From positions 62,001-126,000 of the forward strand of contig JAGTWN010000004.1 of assembly GCA_018842655.1 (NCBI GenBank): DNA of 64,000 nt, written 5' to 3'. Positions 30,073-43,314 of the stretch are shown here, in pieces. Position 1 is the first letter of the stretch. Each line of letters opens with the position of its first letter. The DNA is from Candidatus Pantoea haifensis. Its GTDB lineage: Bacteria; Pseudomonadota; Gammaproteobacteria; Enterobacterales; Enterobacteriaceae. The notes below the pieces were generated by a model. The model was not told the DNA's origin and ran no database searches. It was given only the letters and a program-made list of their open reading frames with translations. The translations under genes and the position numbers were made by a program.

Positions 30073-30506
30073 CCACCTCCGCTAAAACAACGACAGGCCC
30101 ACTGCGCGGCTGCGCAATGAGCGTTTATCTCTGAGTAAAGTCAGTTGTTCTTAATAGTGCAGATGAGTAGTGACTCGCCTGATTAAGAACATTGCGCGGG
30201 CAAGAATAGCCTGCGTCATGCATCGGGCTGCTGTTTTTTTAAACATAGATCGACCGATGATAATTGTCAGTAACAGCCTGAAATATTTTTTCATAGTGAT
30301 CGAGCCACTGCCAATAGTCAGCAGGGCGAATGATTGTTTTTGCACATAATCGCGCTGTGAAATTCCTCTCCTGAAAAATTTGCACGCAGCATGACGGAAA
30401 AACACAGCGTAAAACCGCGTTTTGCAGCCGGTGCCATGTTTTGCCGTTCCGCCATGTTGAGTCATTGTTAGAATCGTGGCTCATTTGTCCTGCAAGTTAT
30501 CTGCAC
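30073..30506. other. 434-bp intergenic region
   Basis: This divergent region between the YcgZ-like gene and mdtG contains only poor ORFs on the minus strand (best: 47 residues ending at 30151, no ribosome site). It should hold the promoters of both neighbours. I could not define any operator. Confidence 0.4.
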
Positions 30507-34808
<4,302 letters not shown>

Positions 34809-35060
34809 TTAAATGTATTGCGCTCACATTGCGTAAAAACACGCACGTTGTAAAGCACGTACCTTAATGATTTAAGCAAAAACCTGATCGATTTGCCGTC
34901 AGCACTTAGTGCGAAGTGTTGGCTTTTTGCGTCTTTAGTGCCAGTTATTCGTTAAGGCTGGTCAGTAAAGATTAATAACGTCGGGATACGGAGAATTCTG
35001 TATTGTCGGCCTTTCGTACCACTCATACACTCAGCCCGTTCTTTCTACCTTGAGGTTGAT

Positions 35061-35210
35061 ATGAGAATTTTTAAACTGGCGGCCGTTGTGGCATTGGTTA
35101 CAGCATTAAGCGGATGTATTTTTCCTCCTCCGGGCGGCGGTGGTCACGGCGGTGGCGGTTGGGGTGGTCACGGCGGCGGTCCGGGCCGTGGCTTCGTCGA
35201 TCCGCGTTAA
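35061..35210 (+). CDS. Glycine-rich small lipoprotein
   Basis: A 49-residue protein: short basic start (MRIFK), hydrophobic segment and lipobox LSGC (Cys19), then PPP and a glycine/histidine-rich tail (GGGGHGGGG WGGHGGG) ending FVDPR. GAGG lies upstream of the ATG. It is predicted to be a lipid-anchored outer-membrane or periplasmic peptide; the Gly-His repeats could bind metal, but this is speculation. No family recognised. Confidence 0.7.
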   Translation: MRIFKLAAVVALVTALSGCIFPPPGGGGHGGGGWGGHGGGPGRGFVDPR

Positions 35211-35234
35211 TTGAGAAACACGCAGCGATAATCA

Positions 35235-35285
35235 CGAGCGAAACGTACAACGTACACGAAATTATTTGCGAAAACGTTTCGCTCG
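35235..35285. repeat. 11-bp inverted repeat with 29-nt spacer
   Basis: CGAGCGAAACG (35235-35245) and CGTTTCGCTCG (35275-35285) are perfect complements. The right arm also lies within a shorter palindrome GCGAAA-ACG-TTTCGC (35268-35282). It sits between the small lipoprotein and iraP and lacks a T-tail, so it may be an operator or structured leader rather than a terminator. Confidence 0.5.
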
Positions 35286-35415
35286 CACGCAAAATTCACA
35301 GGAAATTCGGTCTGTGACGGTCGGTTTTAACTGCCTGAAAAAATACCAGAAACTCCCCTTGTTTTTTTATTCAGACGGGTGATAACTTCAGCGTTTTATC
35401 CCCTGAGTTAACGGC

Positions 35416-35670
35416 ATGAAACATCTTATTGCTGAATTACTGGTTAAACTGGCAGAAAAAGAAGAAGCGTCAAAAGAACTGGTGGCTCAAGTTGAGGCAC
35501 TGGAAATTGTGGTGACGGCGATGTTGAGAAAAATGGAGCCTGAACAACAACAATCAATTACAACCGGCATAGAAACCGCTATGGTGAATACAGGTGCCGA
35601 TGCTTCTGATGAGAATGTTGTTTTACTGCGTAATTACATCGACAGACTACTTAATCACCCGCGCGAATAG
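35416..35670 (+). CDS. iraP: RssB anti-adaptor protein IraP
   Basis: Small helical protein of 84 residues that binds RssB and blocks delivery of sigma-S to ClpXP, stabilising sigma-S under phosphate starvation. The start [22 protein letters not shown] and [15 protein letters not shown] are almost identical to E. coli IraP, as is the ending LLNHPRE. In E. coli iraP also lies close to psiF and proC. A coiled coil spans about residues 10-40. Confidence 0.93.
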   Translation: MKHLIAELLVKLAEKEEASKELVAQVEALEIVVTAMLRKMEPEQQQSITTGIETAMVNTGADASDENVVLLRNYIDRLLNHPRE

Positions 35671-35782
35671 TTTCCTGACGGAGGATTAGCCCTGCATTTG
35701 CGATCCTCCTGTCAATTCTGCTCATTAGTTCCCCCGCTTTGTTTAGCGCCTGTCAGACTTACCAGGATAAATAGACCTGGAG

Positions 35783-36095
35783 ATGCAGATATCAAAGGCT
35801 GTTTGTTAGTCATGATCCTGGCAGCAGTGCTGACTGGCACTACTGTCAATGCAGCTGAAAAGAGAGCACAGCAGGAAAAAATGACGATATGTAACCAGCA
35901 CCCCAGCTCCAAAACCTCAATGGCGATGCACGCAAAACCTTTATGAGCGACTGCCTGAAAAAAGAGAGCAAAATCTCCTCTATGACGCCACAGCAGATGA
36001 CAATGAAAGTCTGTAATAGCGAAGCGGGCGATAAAAAGCTGACGGGTAAAGCACGAAAAACCTATATGAGCCAGTGCCTGAAAAAGAACACATAA
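35783..36095 (+). CDS. psiF: Phosphate-starvation-inducible protein PsiF, frameshifted
   Basis: Small periplasmic protein with two PsiF repeats, each with a Cys pair: KMTICNQ ... FMSDCLKK, then KVCNSEAG ... YMSQCLKK. One extra A in the run 35911-35914 joins the repeats. The N-terminus is uncertain: ATG 35783 (MQISK) would need another one-base correction to enter the signal-peptide frame, while ATG 35812 begins directly in MILAAVLTGTTVNA. E. coli psiF lies downstream of phoA, but phoA is absent here. Function unknown; it belongs to the Pho regulon in E. coli. Confidence 0.82.
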
Positions 36096-36126
36096 GAGGC
36101 ATTGATTTTCTGTCAGCAACAGGCTT

Positions 36127-36152
36127 AACGGCTGCTCCGGCGGCCGTTATTT
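36127..36152 (+). terminator. Terminator after psiF
   Basis: Stem AACGGCTGC (36127-36135) and GCGGCCGTT (36140-36148) with one G-U pair, loop TCCG, followed by ATTTTCTC. Confidence 0.75.
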
Positions 36153-36356
36153 TCTCTCATGCCTGAACCCTGTTATCGCACGTGCCTGAAGACTGTTAAA
36201 AATTAAAAAAACCAGTTAACAACAGATTAGCCGTCTCGATTTACATTCAGACACGGGCTCGCTGGATCTTTTGCCACACTTACTGTTTGTAGGGTATTGC
36301 GTGGCGTTGCGCTTATCGCCGCGCAACAGATAATTAACCAGCAAAGGAGCCATGTC

Positions 36357-37879
36357 GTGAATTATCAATTTATCATCGCCCTGAAAGATTTGCCGCAGCG
36401 TCAGCCAGTCAAAAAAGCTCGGTGAAACAGAAATTTTGCTGATTCGTGAAGGGGAGAGCGTTCGCGCCTGGCAGGCAAAGTGTCCCCATGCCGGCGCACC
36501 GCTGGAGCAAGGCGCTATTTGTGGCGACAAGCTGGTCTGTCCGTGGCACAAAGCAGTTTTCCAGCTGGCAGACGGCAAAATGTGTGAGCCGCTGGCGCTG
36601 GCCGATCTCAAGCAATATCCATTGCGGATTGAAAACGGAGATGTGTTTGTGAATCCCAAAGCAATGTCACCCGCTGCTCCTGTCGGCAGTGGGGCAACGT
36701 CGCCGGTTTATGTCGTGCTTGGTGGGGGCGGCAGGAAGTGCCGCGTTATGGACCTTGCGTCATGAAGGTTTTAAAGGCCGTGTCGTATTAGTCGAGCGTG
36801 AAGAAGACGCGCCTTACGATCGCACCACACTCACTAAATTTGTGCCCTCCGGCAAGATGGATATCAGTGAAGTTCCGCCCATACTGAAGGGCGATGTACT
36901 TGAACATATCGAACGTATTCATGCCAATGTGGCGCGCGTTGACAGCCAACAGCAACGGCTGATTTTTGAACAGGGCGGCGAGCTAAAATTCGATAAATTA
37001 CTCATTGCCAGCGGCGGAGTACCGACCAAACCGAATCTGCCCGGTAACGATTTAGCCGGGGTGCATCTGCTTCGCAGCAGGCGTCAGACGGATGCGCTGT
37101 TGAAAGAGGTGGATGAAAGCCAGCAAATTGTGATTACTGGCAACAGTTTTATTGGCATGGAGCTGGCATCGGCTTTGCGTAACCGTGACATTGATGTCAC
37201 GGTGCTGGCTCGCCATCCTTTGCCCTTCGCTAAACAGTTTGGCGAAGAGATCGGCCGCTATTTCTGTAACCTGCACAAAGCCAACGGCGTGAAATTTATT
37301 ACCGGGGAAACGGAATCGCTGGAAGGTAAGCACCATGTCACCGGTCTGCGCCTGAAAGACGGAAGGCTGCTCGCTGCCGATGTGGTGCTGTTTGCCACCG
37401 GCATTAAACCGGCAACGCCCTTCATTCATGACTTACCGCTGCTGGAAGATGGCAGTCTGCAAACGGATGAGCAGTTACGTGTAACGGAAAATATTTGGGT
37501 TGCCGGTGATATCGCGACCTTTCCGTCGGCGCAAGGGCCGTTGCGCATTGAGCACTATCGTGTCGCCCATCAGCAAGGCCGCATTGCGGCGAAGAATATG
37601 CTTGATCAGGCGATCGTGTATGACCGCGTACCCTTCTTCTGGACCACACAGTTTGGTACCCGTTATGAATATGTCGGTCATGCGAAAGAGTGGGATGAAT
37701 ACAAACTAGTCGGTTCGCTTGATGAGAAAAATTTTATCGCCTTTTATGGACAGCAAGGCCGTCTGGCTGCCATCAGCGCCTGCGGGAAATATACGCTGAC
37801 GGCAAAATTTGTTGAGCGGATGCAGCAGCCAATGACGATAGCGGAAGGGCTGGCGCTGCTTGAGGAGAGTCAGGCTTAA
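36357..37879 (+). CDS. Rieske-FAD NAD(P)H oxidoreductase (AIF-like), two frameshifts
   Basis: Fusion of an N-terminal Rieske [2Fe-2S] domain (CPHAG ... CPWHKA ligands) with a FAD/NAD(P)-binding reductase: FAD motif around GGGAAGSAAL, NAD motif VITGNSFIGMELA, and DVVLFATGIKPATPF. This matches the AIFM3/AIF-like class, which passes electrons from NAD(P)H to a ferredoxin-type centre; the acceptor is unknown. The GTG start at 36357 has AAGGAG 7 bases upstream. The frame is lost at the A-run 36411-36416 and at the G-run 36724-36728. Here one base too many or two too few would explain each break; GGGAAG favours two missing Gs at the second. About 505-508 residues when repaired. Confidence 0.85.
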
Positions 37880-37923
37880 AATGTGCGTTTCGTTCTGCTA
37901 AAGGCAAAATGAAAGCAACCGAT

Positions 37924-37968
37924 AAGGAGAGCCTGCACCGCAAAATGTTTTGCTGCCGGACTCTCCTT
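37924..37968. terminator. Long hairpin between convergent genes
   Basis: Outer arms AAGGAGAG (37924-37931) and CTCTCCTT (37961-37968) enclose an inner hairpin GCAAAA-TG-TTTTGC (37940-37953). T-runs flank the outer stem on one side. Likely shared terminator of the Rieske-FAD gene and proC. Confidence 0.65.
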
Positions 37969-38001
37969 TTCGGCACCCACAGAAAAGACAGCGAGAGAAG
38001 A

Positions 38002-38813
38002 TTAACTGCGACTCAATTTTTCAGACTTCGCCATACACTGCTGCATCGCCTCTATTACCGCTGCGCGAAAGCCTTTCTCTTCCAGCACTTTCACGGCTTC
38101 GATGGTGGTGCCTCCCGGTGAACACACCATATCTTTTAGCTCACCAGGATGCCTGCCGGTTTCCAGCACCATTTGCGCAGAACCTTTCACTGCCTGAGCG
38201 GCAAATTCATAAGCCTGCGCACGCGGCATGCCACCGAGCACGGCGGCATCGGCCATCGCTTCGATAAACATAAAGACATAAGCCGGTGCAGAGCCGCTCA
38301 CGCCAACAACGGAATGAATTAAATATTCATTCACCACTGCTGCTTTGCCAAAGCATTCAAAAATCGCGACGACTTCGTCAGTTTCTTGCGGCTCCACCAA
38401 TACATTAGGCGTAACCGAAGTCATGCCTTCGCTAACCAGCGAGGGCGTATTGGGCATAGCGCGAATAATTTTGCGATCGTGCCCCAGTACCGAAGCCAGC
38501 GAATCGAGCGTCACGCCAGCGGCAATCGACACCAATAACGCCTCTTTTTTTAACTGCCCGGCAAGATCTTTTAGCACCTTCAAAATCACGTTGGGTTTAA
38601 CCGCCCCGAACAGGATATCGACTTCACGCGCCAGCGCCTCAGCACTTTCAGCGGCATTGATGCCGTACTGTTTAGCCAGCGCCTGATTGGTTTCGGCTTT
38701 GCGATCGTAAACCCAGATAGCAGATGGCGCGATTTGCCCGCTGTTCACCAGCCCGCCAATAATGGCCTTCGCCATGTTGCCACCGCCGATAAAGCCTATT
38801 TTTTCTCCAACAC
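38002..38813 (-). CDS. proC: Pyrroline-5-carboxylate reductase, frameshift near the start
   Basis: Last step of proline synthesis, reducing P5C with NADPH. The reading frame from the internal ATG (38775) lacks the first residues; one extra A in the coding strand at the plus-strand T-run 38799-38804 restores EKKIGFIGGGNMAKAI, the Rossmann start of ProC. The start is then GTG 38813 or TTG 38810 after AAGGAG. Conserved IRAMPNTP, VGVSGSAPAYVFMFIEA and DMVCSPGGTTIEA are intact. The length of about 270 residues matches E. coli. An actual loss would make the cell a proline auxotroph, so error is more likely. Confidence 0.95.
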
Positions 38814-38904
38814 CGCCATCTCCTTAGGAAATTTTCGATTTTTTGAGCGTTTTAGCTTACTTCAGCCAGGATTAATAACAAGTCAGCTACGGAGAGAATG
38901 CCTG

Positions 38905-39414
38905 ATGCCTAATGATGAACAGCGTAGCCGGGACTATCCGGTAAAAGAAAGCATGTGGTGGCAGCGTTTTGAATGGCGTGTTCAGCGTTTCGGTTATTTG
39001 ATATTGGTCCTGATTATGATTGCCGGTGCCTGCGGTGCCTTTTCCAAAGGCTTCATCAGTAACCAGAACGCCAGCAGCAGTGACGGGCGGCTACAGGTAA
39101 GGTATGAACGCTTTGGTCGGCTCGACAGCACCATGGACATATCCATGCATCTCACTCAGTTGCAGGGAAAAGAGTATCAAATCACCTTACAGGGTCAACA
39201 GCTCGACGATTTGCAAATCCAGACGCTACAACCGCAGCCGGATGAGGCCTGGAGCGATAAAAATACCCTGATCCTGCGCTGGCACCCACGGCCCAATCAG
39301 CAAAACGCAACGGTATGGCTCACGGCACAACCGAAAAGCTATGGACGATTTCCGCTCACCATTCAGCTCGACGATCGCAGTAAGGTAAATATCACTTCGC
39401 TGGTTTATCCCTAG
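38905..39414 (+). CDS. Inner-membrane protein of unknown function
   Basis: Protein of 169 residues: a polar start (MPNDEQRSRDYPVKESMWWQRFEWRV), one membrane helix (about 30-48; YLILVLIMIAGACGAF) and a periplasmic beta-rich domain with many glutamines. GGAGAG lies 8 bases before the chosen ATG. It ends 9 bases before the DUF421 gene, and the two are most likely co-transcribed. Such pairs (single-span protein plus DUF421 protein) occur widely; the function is unknown. Confidence 0.65.
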   Translation: MPNDEQRSRDYPVKESMWWQRFEWRVQRFGYLILVLIMIAGACGAFSKGFISNQNASSSDGRLQVRYERFGRLDSTMDISMHLTQLQGKEYQITLQGQQLDDLQIQTLQPQPDEAWSDKNTLILRWHPRPNQQNATVWLTAQPKSYGRFPLTIQLDDRSKVNITSLVYP

Positions 39415-39423
39415 GAGGAAAGT

Positions 39424-39867
39424 ATGGAAACGGTATTACGTGCCGCCAGTATGTATATTCTGCTGATGATAGTGTTAAAAATAGCAGGACGGCGCACCTT
39501 AATGGAAATGACATCATTTGACTTGATTTTGCTGCTGATTATCAGTGAAGCCACACAGCAGGCATTGTTAGGTGATGATTTTTCTGTGACCGGGGCAGCG
39601 TTAACCATCATTACGTTAATCGTGATTGATATTCTGTTTGGCACGCTGAAAACCTGGTTTCCCCGTATTGAGATGCTGATTGATGGCGCATCATTAATAT
39701 TGGTGGAGGAGGGAAAATTACTCTCACAGCGAGCGCGAAAAGCAGGGATCAGTGAAGATGATATTTTGCAAAGTGCACGCAGTTCGCAGGGACTGGAGCG
39801 CATGGATCAAATTAAATTTGCCATTTTGGAGAAGAACGGCAAGATCTCCATCATTCCCCGAGAGTAA
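39424..39867 (+). CDS. DUF421 (YetF-like) membrane protein
   Basis: Protein of 147 residues with three N-terminal membrane helices and a small cytoplasmic DUF421 domain (IEMLIDGASLILVEEGKLL; AGISEDDILQSAR; IKFAILEKNGKISIIP). AGGAGG is upstream. The family (YetF, YrbG, SpoVAE-like domain) is of unknown or proposed lipid-related function. It follows the single-span protein at 9 bp and precedes yaiI at 17 bp, so a three-gene unit is likely. Confidence 0.8.
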   Translation: METVLRAASMYILLMIVLKIAGRRTLMEMTSFDLILLLIISEATQQALLGDDFSVTGAALTIITLIVIDILFGTLKTWFPRIEMLIDGASLILVEEGKLLSQRARKAGISEDDILQSARSSQGLERMDQIKFAILEKNGKISIIPRE

Positions 39868-39884
39868 GAGAGTAAGGAACTGAG

Positions 39885-40339
39885 ATGTTTATTTGGGTCG
39901 ACGCTGACGCTTGTCCAAATGTCATTAAAGAAGTGCTGTACCGCGCAGCGGTCAGAACCCAAACCACCGTGACGTTTGTGGCGAATCAATTCCTGCGCGT
40001 ACCGCCATCGCCTTTTCTGCGCACCTTGCAAGTGCCCGCCGGGTTTGATGTGGCCGACAATGAAATAGTGAAACGTGCCCAGCCAGGCGATCTGGTGATC
40101 ACGGCAGATATTCCCTGGCAGCAGAAGTGATTGAAAAGGGGGCTGCCGCACTTAATCCACGCGGCGAACGCTATTCACCCGCAACGATTCGTGAACGCCT
40201 GACGATGCGCGATTTTATGGATACCCTGCGTGCCAGCGGCGTACAAACTGGCGGCCCTGCGGCAATGAGCCCGCGTGACCGCCAGCAGTTTGCTAACGAA
40301 CTGGACAGTTGGCTCAGACAGCGTAAAAGCCAGGCTTAA
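39885..40339 (+). CDS. yaiI: UPF0178 protein YaiI, one frameshift
   Basis: PIN-like fold protein of about 151 residues (UPF0178/DUF188). [22 protein letters not shown] and [10 protein letters not shown] are conserved. After DIP the frame is lost; one extra C at the run 40113-40115 gives [21 protein letters not shown] as in YaiI. In E. coli yaiI also lies between proC and aroL. Its stop overlaps the convergent DUF2076 gene by four bases. Function unknown, possibly a nuclease-like domain. Confidence 0.92.
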
Positions 40340-41004
40340 ACGAAGCTGTCGTCGTCAAAACTGTTGTTATCAAAGTCATTAAGATCGTTATTGTCGGCAA
40401 AGGTGTTATCCCAGCCGCTGTTCTGATCGAGGAATGGCTGATCATTACCGTTAAAGGTATCAAGATTGTTACTCACATCCGGCAGCGGCGGTTCGTTGAT
40501 GATATTCACGATCTCTTCCGGCTGTGAGTGATGGAACATGCTGGTCAGCATATCTGCCATGACCACACCGCCTGCCACACCCACCGCTGTTTGCAGTGCA
40601 CCACCTAAAAAACCGGTGCCGCGTGCGGCTGGCGCACTGGCATATTGCGGCGGCTGCTGTGGCGGTGCGCTGTTCCAGACCGGCGGCTGTTGAGCAGGAG
40701 TCTGCTGGCGCGAACCTCCGCCAAACAGGCCGGAAAGGAACCCACCGCTGCTCTGTTGAGGCTGCTGGGGTTGCTGCTGCTGCGCCATACGACTCTCCAG
40801 CTCGCTAATGCGCTCATTCAGCTTTTTCATCGCCGCTTCCTGGATCAGGATCGCCTGCGCCATATAGTAGGGCGCGCCAGGCTGCTCCCGCAGGTGCAGC
40901 TTGATCAGCTGTTCAGCAGCGATATCACGCGCCGGGGTTTGACTCTCAGCCTGTTTTAAACGGCTAAACAGCCCATCGATTAATTGTTGCTCTTCGCGTT
41001 GCAT
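40336..41004 (-). CDS. DUF2076 domain-containing protein
   Basis: Protein of 222 residues: an N-terminal helical segment ([20 protein letters not shown]), a coiled coil with short Q/P-rich runs, a glycine-rich hydrophobic stretch ([23 protein letters not shown], about 130-152) and a very acidic Asn/Asp tail ([18 protein letters not shown]). This layout is typical of DUF2076, of unknown function. The start at 41004 has AGGAGA 6 bases upstream; an upstream ATG at 41127 is not needed. Confidence 0.75.
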   Translation of the reverse strand: MQREEQQLIDGLFSRLKQAESQTPARDIAAEQLIKLHLREQPGAPYYMAQAILIQEAAMKKLNERISELESRMAQQQQPQQPQQSSGGFLSGLFGGGSRQQTPAQQPPVWNSAPPQQPPQYASAPAARGTGFLGGALQTAVGVAGGVVMADMLTSMFHHSQPEEIVNIINEPPLPDVSNNLDTFNGNDQPFLDQNSGWDNTFADNNDLNDFDNNSFDDDSFV

Positions 41005-41287
41005 GATGGTTCTCCTGTTACGACTTATATCAGTATATGGGGACGACAGCAGACAAAGTAAAATCAGGCCCGTAAGCAAATGTTGCAAACCCGGCGGCAA
41101 AGAGTGGATGCACAAAACGTGCATCATTTATCCATTATAAATCAATGCTTTGATTTGTTCCTGCTGCGGGTGTTAGGCAAAACATGCTTGACGGGTGGAG
41201 GTGATAATAAAATCCAGTTATTATGCGTCGCATTATTGAGCTGAACGCGCAGCCGCTCTGGGCTGCCACGGCGGAGGAACTGCCCTG

Positions 41288-41812
41288 ATGTCTTTACCCA
41301 TCTTTTTGATTGGCGCGCGCGGTTGCGGCAAAACCACCGTTGGCGAAGCGTTATCGCAGGCGCTGGGTTATGCCTTTCGCGATACCGATCATCATTTGCA
41401 ATTAATGACGCAACGCAGCGTAGCTGAAGTGGTCGCAGATGAAGGCTGGGAAGGTTTCCGGGCGCGTGAAGCGGAATCGCTGATCGCGGTGACTGCGCCA
41501 GCGACAATCATCGCCACAGGCGGTGGCATGGTGTTAGCCGAAGCGAACCGTCACTTTATGCGCGAGCAGGGCCGCGTTATCTGGTTAAATGCTCCGCCAG
41601 AGGTGTTGGCTAAACGCCTCGAAAACCAGCCAGAAGCGGCACAGCGACCTACATTAACCGGACGCCCAATCGCAGAAGAGATGAGCGATGTGTTGCAGGA
41701 ACGCGCTCACCTTTACCGTGCCGCCGCGCATCATGAAGTGAACGCCATGCAAACGCCGGAACGTGTCGTTGACGACATTCTGCACTCGCTCTCTTTGGCG
41801 CGTGCGAGCTGA
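41288..41812 (+). CDS. aroL: Shikimate kinase II
   Basis: Cytoplasmic kinase making shikimate-3-phosphate in aromatic amino-acid synthesis. P-loop GARGCGKTT (residues 9-17), DTDHHLQ, the shikimate-binding EGFRARE and TGGGMVL, and the lid with RPTLTGRP are all present in 174 residues. GGAGGA precedes the ATG. A 21-codon ORF (41223-41288) ends on the aroL start (TGATG). I could not find a convincing TyrR box. It is followed by yaiA as in E. coli, but aroM has moved 4 kb downstream. Confidence 0.94.
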   Translation: MSLPIFLIGARGCGKTTVGEALSQALGYAFRDTDHHLQLMTQRSVAEVVADEGWEGFRAREAESLIAVTAPATIIATGGGMVLAEANRHFMREQGRVIWLNAPPEVLAKRLENQPEAAQRPTLTGRPIAEEMSDVLQERAHLYRAAAHHEVNAMQTPERVVDDILHSLSLARAS

Positions 41813-41928
41813 ACTAACCCTCAGATTTTTCCCGCTTTCATCTTGTTTTCATTCCTGTTGTCTATACTTAGCTTCTGACGGGCAACAGCCTGTCTTGTGG
41901 AATGCTATTTAGCCAAGAGGGACTGATT

Positions 41929-42120
41929 ATGCCAACAAGACCACCGTATCCACGCGAAGCGCGCGTTGTAGCCGTAGAAAAAGGCGCAGAAGGCAATAAA
42001 GTCACTTCCTATGAATTACGTGCCGATCATCCCAAGCCGAATTCGCTGATCAGCGAACATGAGACTGAATCTGAAGCGCAAGATGCCAAGGTGCGTTACG
42101 AGGATGTGGAAAAAGAGTAG
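41929..42120 (+). CDS. yaiA: Conserved small protein YaiA
   Basis: Acidic protein of 63 residues: [36 protein letters not shown] and [10 protein letters not shown] are close to E. coli YaiA. Function unknown; in E. coli it belongs to the TyrR-regulated aroL-yaiA-aroM unit. The ATG at 41929 is preferred over an in-frame ATG at 41902 because GAGG lies upstream and the family begins there. Confidence 0.92.
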   Translation: MPTRPPYPREARVVAVEKGAEGNKVTSYELRADHPKPNSLISEHETESEAQDAKVRYEDVEKE

Positions 42121-42129
42121 GGCATTTCC

Positions 42130-42147
42130 ACTGGCAAGGATGCCAGT
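42130..42147 (+). terminator. Weak hairpin after yaiA
   Basis: ACTGGCA (42130-42136) pairs with TGCCAGT (42141-42147), loop AGGA, followed by TCTGTT. It may end the aroL-yaiA transcript and separate it from the following cassette. Confidence 0.4.
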
Positions 42148-42362
42148 TCTGTTAGTACATACTTAAAGCTTATCGCTCTATTCCCCTTATTTTTCTGCTT
42201 AACGACTTACCTGTCCGCTTCTCTCCTGTTTCCTTTTGCAGGGTGACGCAACCGGGCAGTGAAGCTATTCATTTTCCCTTATTTAAGGGGACAAAAATCA
42301 CGCTGGAGAAAATTTAGGCTTGACCGCCGCCGCGTCACGCTTTATTTTTTGTTATCAAAATA

Positions 42363-42375
42363 GGAACTCTGTTCC
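42363..42375. promoter_or_regulatory. Palindrome GGAAC-TCT-GTTCC, probable IclR-type operator
   Basis: Perfect 5-3-5 palindrome 18 bp before the start of the IclR-family gene. IclR-family regulators commonly bind short palindromes at their own promoter, so autoregulation is likely. Assignment is by position and symmetry. Confidence 0.55.
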
Positions 42376-42393
42376 ATATAGTGAAACTTTGCC

Positions 42394-43146
42394 ATGACAA
42401 CACTCGAAAATGCAGCCGCCGTCCTTAAGTTATTTCAGCGTAAAGGTATTACGCAGGGGCACGTCGGGCTGACGTTTACTGAGGTGGTTGAGGCGTTAAC
42501 GCTGCCAAAAAGTACGGTGTCGCGCTTGCTGGCAACCATGGAAAATCAGGGGTTACTGGAACGGGATGCTGAAAGCCGCTGTTTTCATATTGGGCGCGTA
42601 CTGTTAGCTGCTGTCGGACATTATCTTTCCGCGCCACTGGTTGACAGCGTTTCTCCTGCAATGGTGCGCCTCGCTGCGAATACCGGCTGTATGGGGTATG
42701 TCTCCAAGCTAGACGGGCGTGAAGTACTGGTGATGCGCATGTTTCATGGCCGCCACTTTACGCAACTGGTGACGCCGCCGGGTAGTCGAATGCCTGCTAC
42801 TGCGACATCAACCGGACGAGCCTTGCTCGCGCTGTTGAGTGATGAAGACGTAAAAGCACGTTATCAGGATGTATGGCAGACGGTTTCGCCCAACTCGCCA
42901 CAAAATGTTGAGGCACTTTGTGGCGAGCTGGCAGCTATTCGCCAGCAGGGTTGGTCACTGGCGCGCAATGAAACGCTGGGCGGTATTAGCTCGTTGTCGG
43001 TCGTAGTGCATAACAAACATCACGGCGAATCGGTGGCGCTCTGCCTGTCGTTTCTGTCGCAAGATGCTGAGCCGGGATACCCGCCAGCAATTTTGGAAGC
43101 ATTACGTGCAACTGCCACAGAGATGGCTGAAAAATATGGCACGTAA
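42394..43146 (+). CDS. IclR-family transcriptional regulator
   Basis: Protein of 250 residues with an N-terminal winged HTH (about 5-65; LTFTEVVEALTLPKSTVSRLLATMENQGLL) and an IclR effector domain (about 75-248; SRMPATATSTGRALLA, QGWSLARNETLGGISSLSVVV). It is followed by the OPT-DUF1177-aroM unit on the same strand, which it most likely controls. A terminator hairpin (43197) stands between. The effector may be the imported substrate or a breakdown product. Confidence 0.92.
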   Translation: MTTLENAAAVLKLFQRKGITQGHVGLTFTEVVEALTLPKSTVSRLLATMENQGLLERDAESRCFHIGRVLLAAVGHYLSAPLVDSVSPAMVRLAANTGCMGYVSKLDGREVLVMRMFHGRHFTQLVTPPGSRMPATATSTGRALLALLSDEDVKARYQDVWQTVSPNSPQNVEALCGELAAIRQQGWSLARNETLGGISSLSVVVHNKHHGESVALCLSFLSQDAEPGYPPAILEALRATATEMAEKYGT

Positions 43147-43196
43147 TCTCTCAACGATTTTATCGGCGTAATACTTTCGCCACACCGGGGAAAACG

Positions 43197-43220
43197 CAGG
43201 CCTTCGGGCCTGTTTATTTC
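43197..43220 (+). terminator. Terminator after the IclR gene
   Basis: CAGGCC-TTCG-GGCCTG (43197-43212) with a stable UUCG tetraloop, followed by TTTATTTC. Confidence 0.75.
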
Positions 43221-43229
43221 ACTTCAGGG

Positions 43230-43284
43230 ATGAAATAAAAAAACAACGTAAACGAGCCTTTTGGCTCGTGAAGCGTTATTTCAT
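43230..43284. repeat. Nested inverted repeat before the OPT gene
   Basis: Outer arms ATGAAATAA (43230-43238) and TTATTTCAT (43276-43284) enclose a perfect hairpin ACGAGCC-TTTT-GGCTCGT (43252-43269). It lies 30 bp upstream of the OPT start. It may be a leader RNA structure or part of the promoter control region. Confidence 0.5.
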
Positions 43285-43314
43285 TTCGTCTGGATACTTA
43301 GTGGCGAGGATCGT

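Noticed and set aside
30151-30484. Overlapping minus-strand ORFs before mdtG
   Set aside because: The two overlap in different frames, lack ribosome sites and show no family features.
35710-35732. Possible Pho box before psiF
   Set aside because: CTGTCAA is followed by a poor second half; the match is too weak to call.
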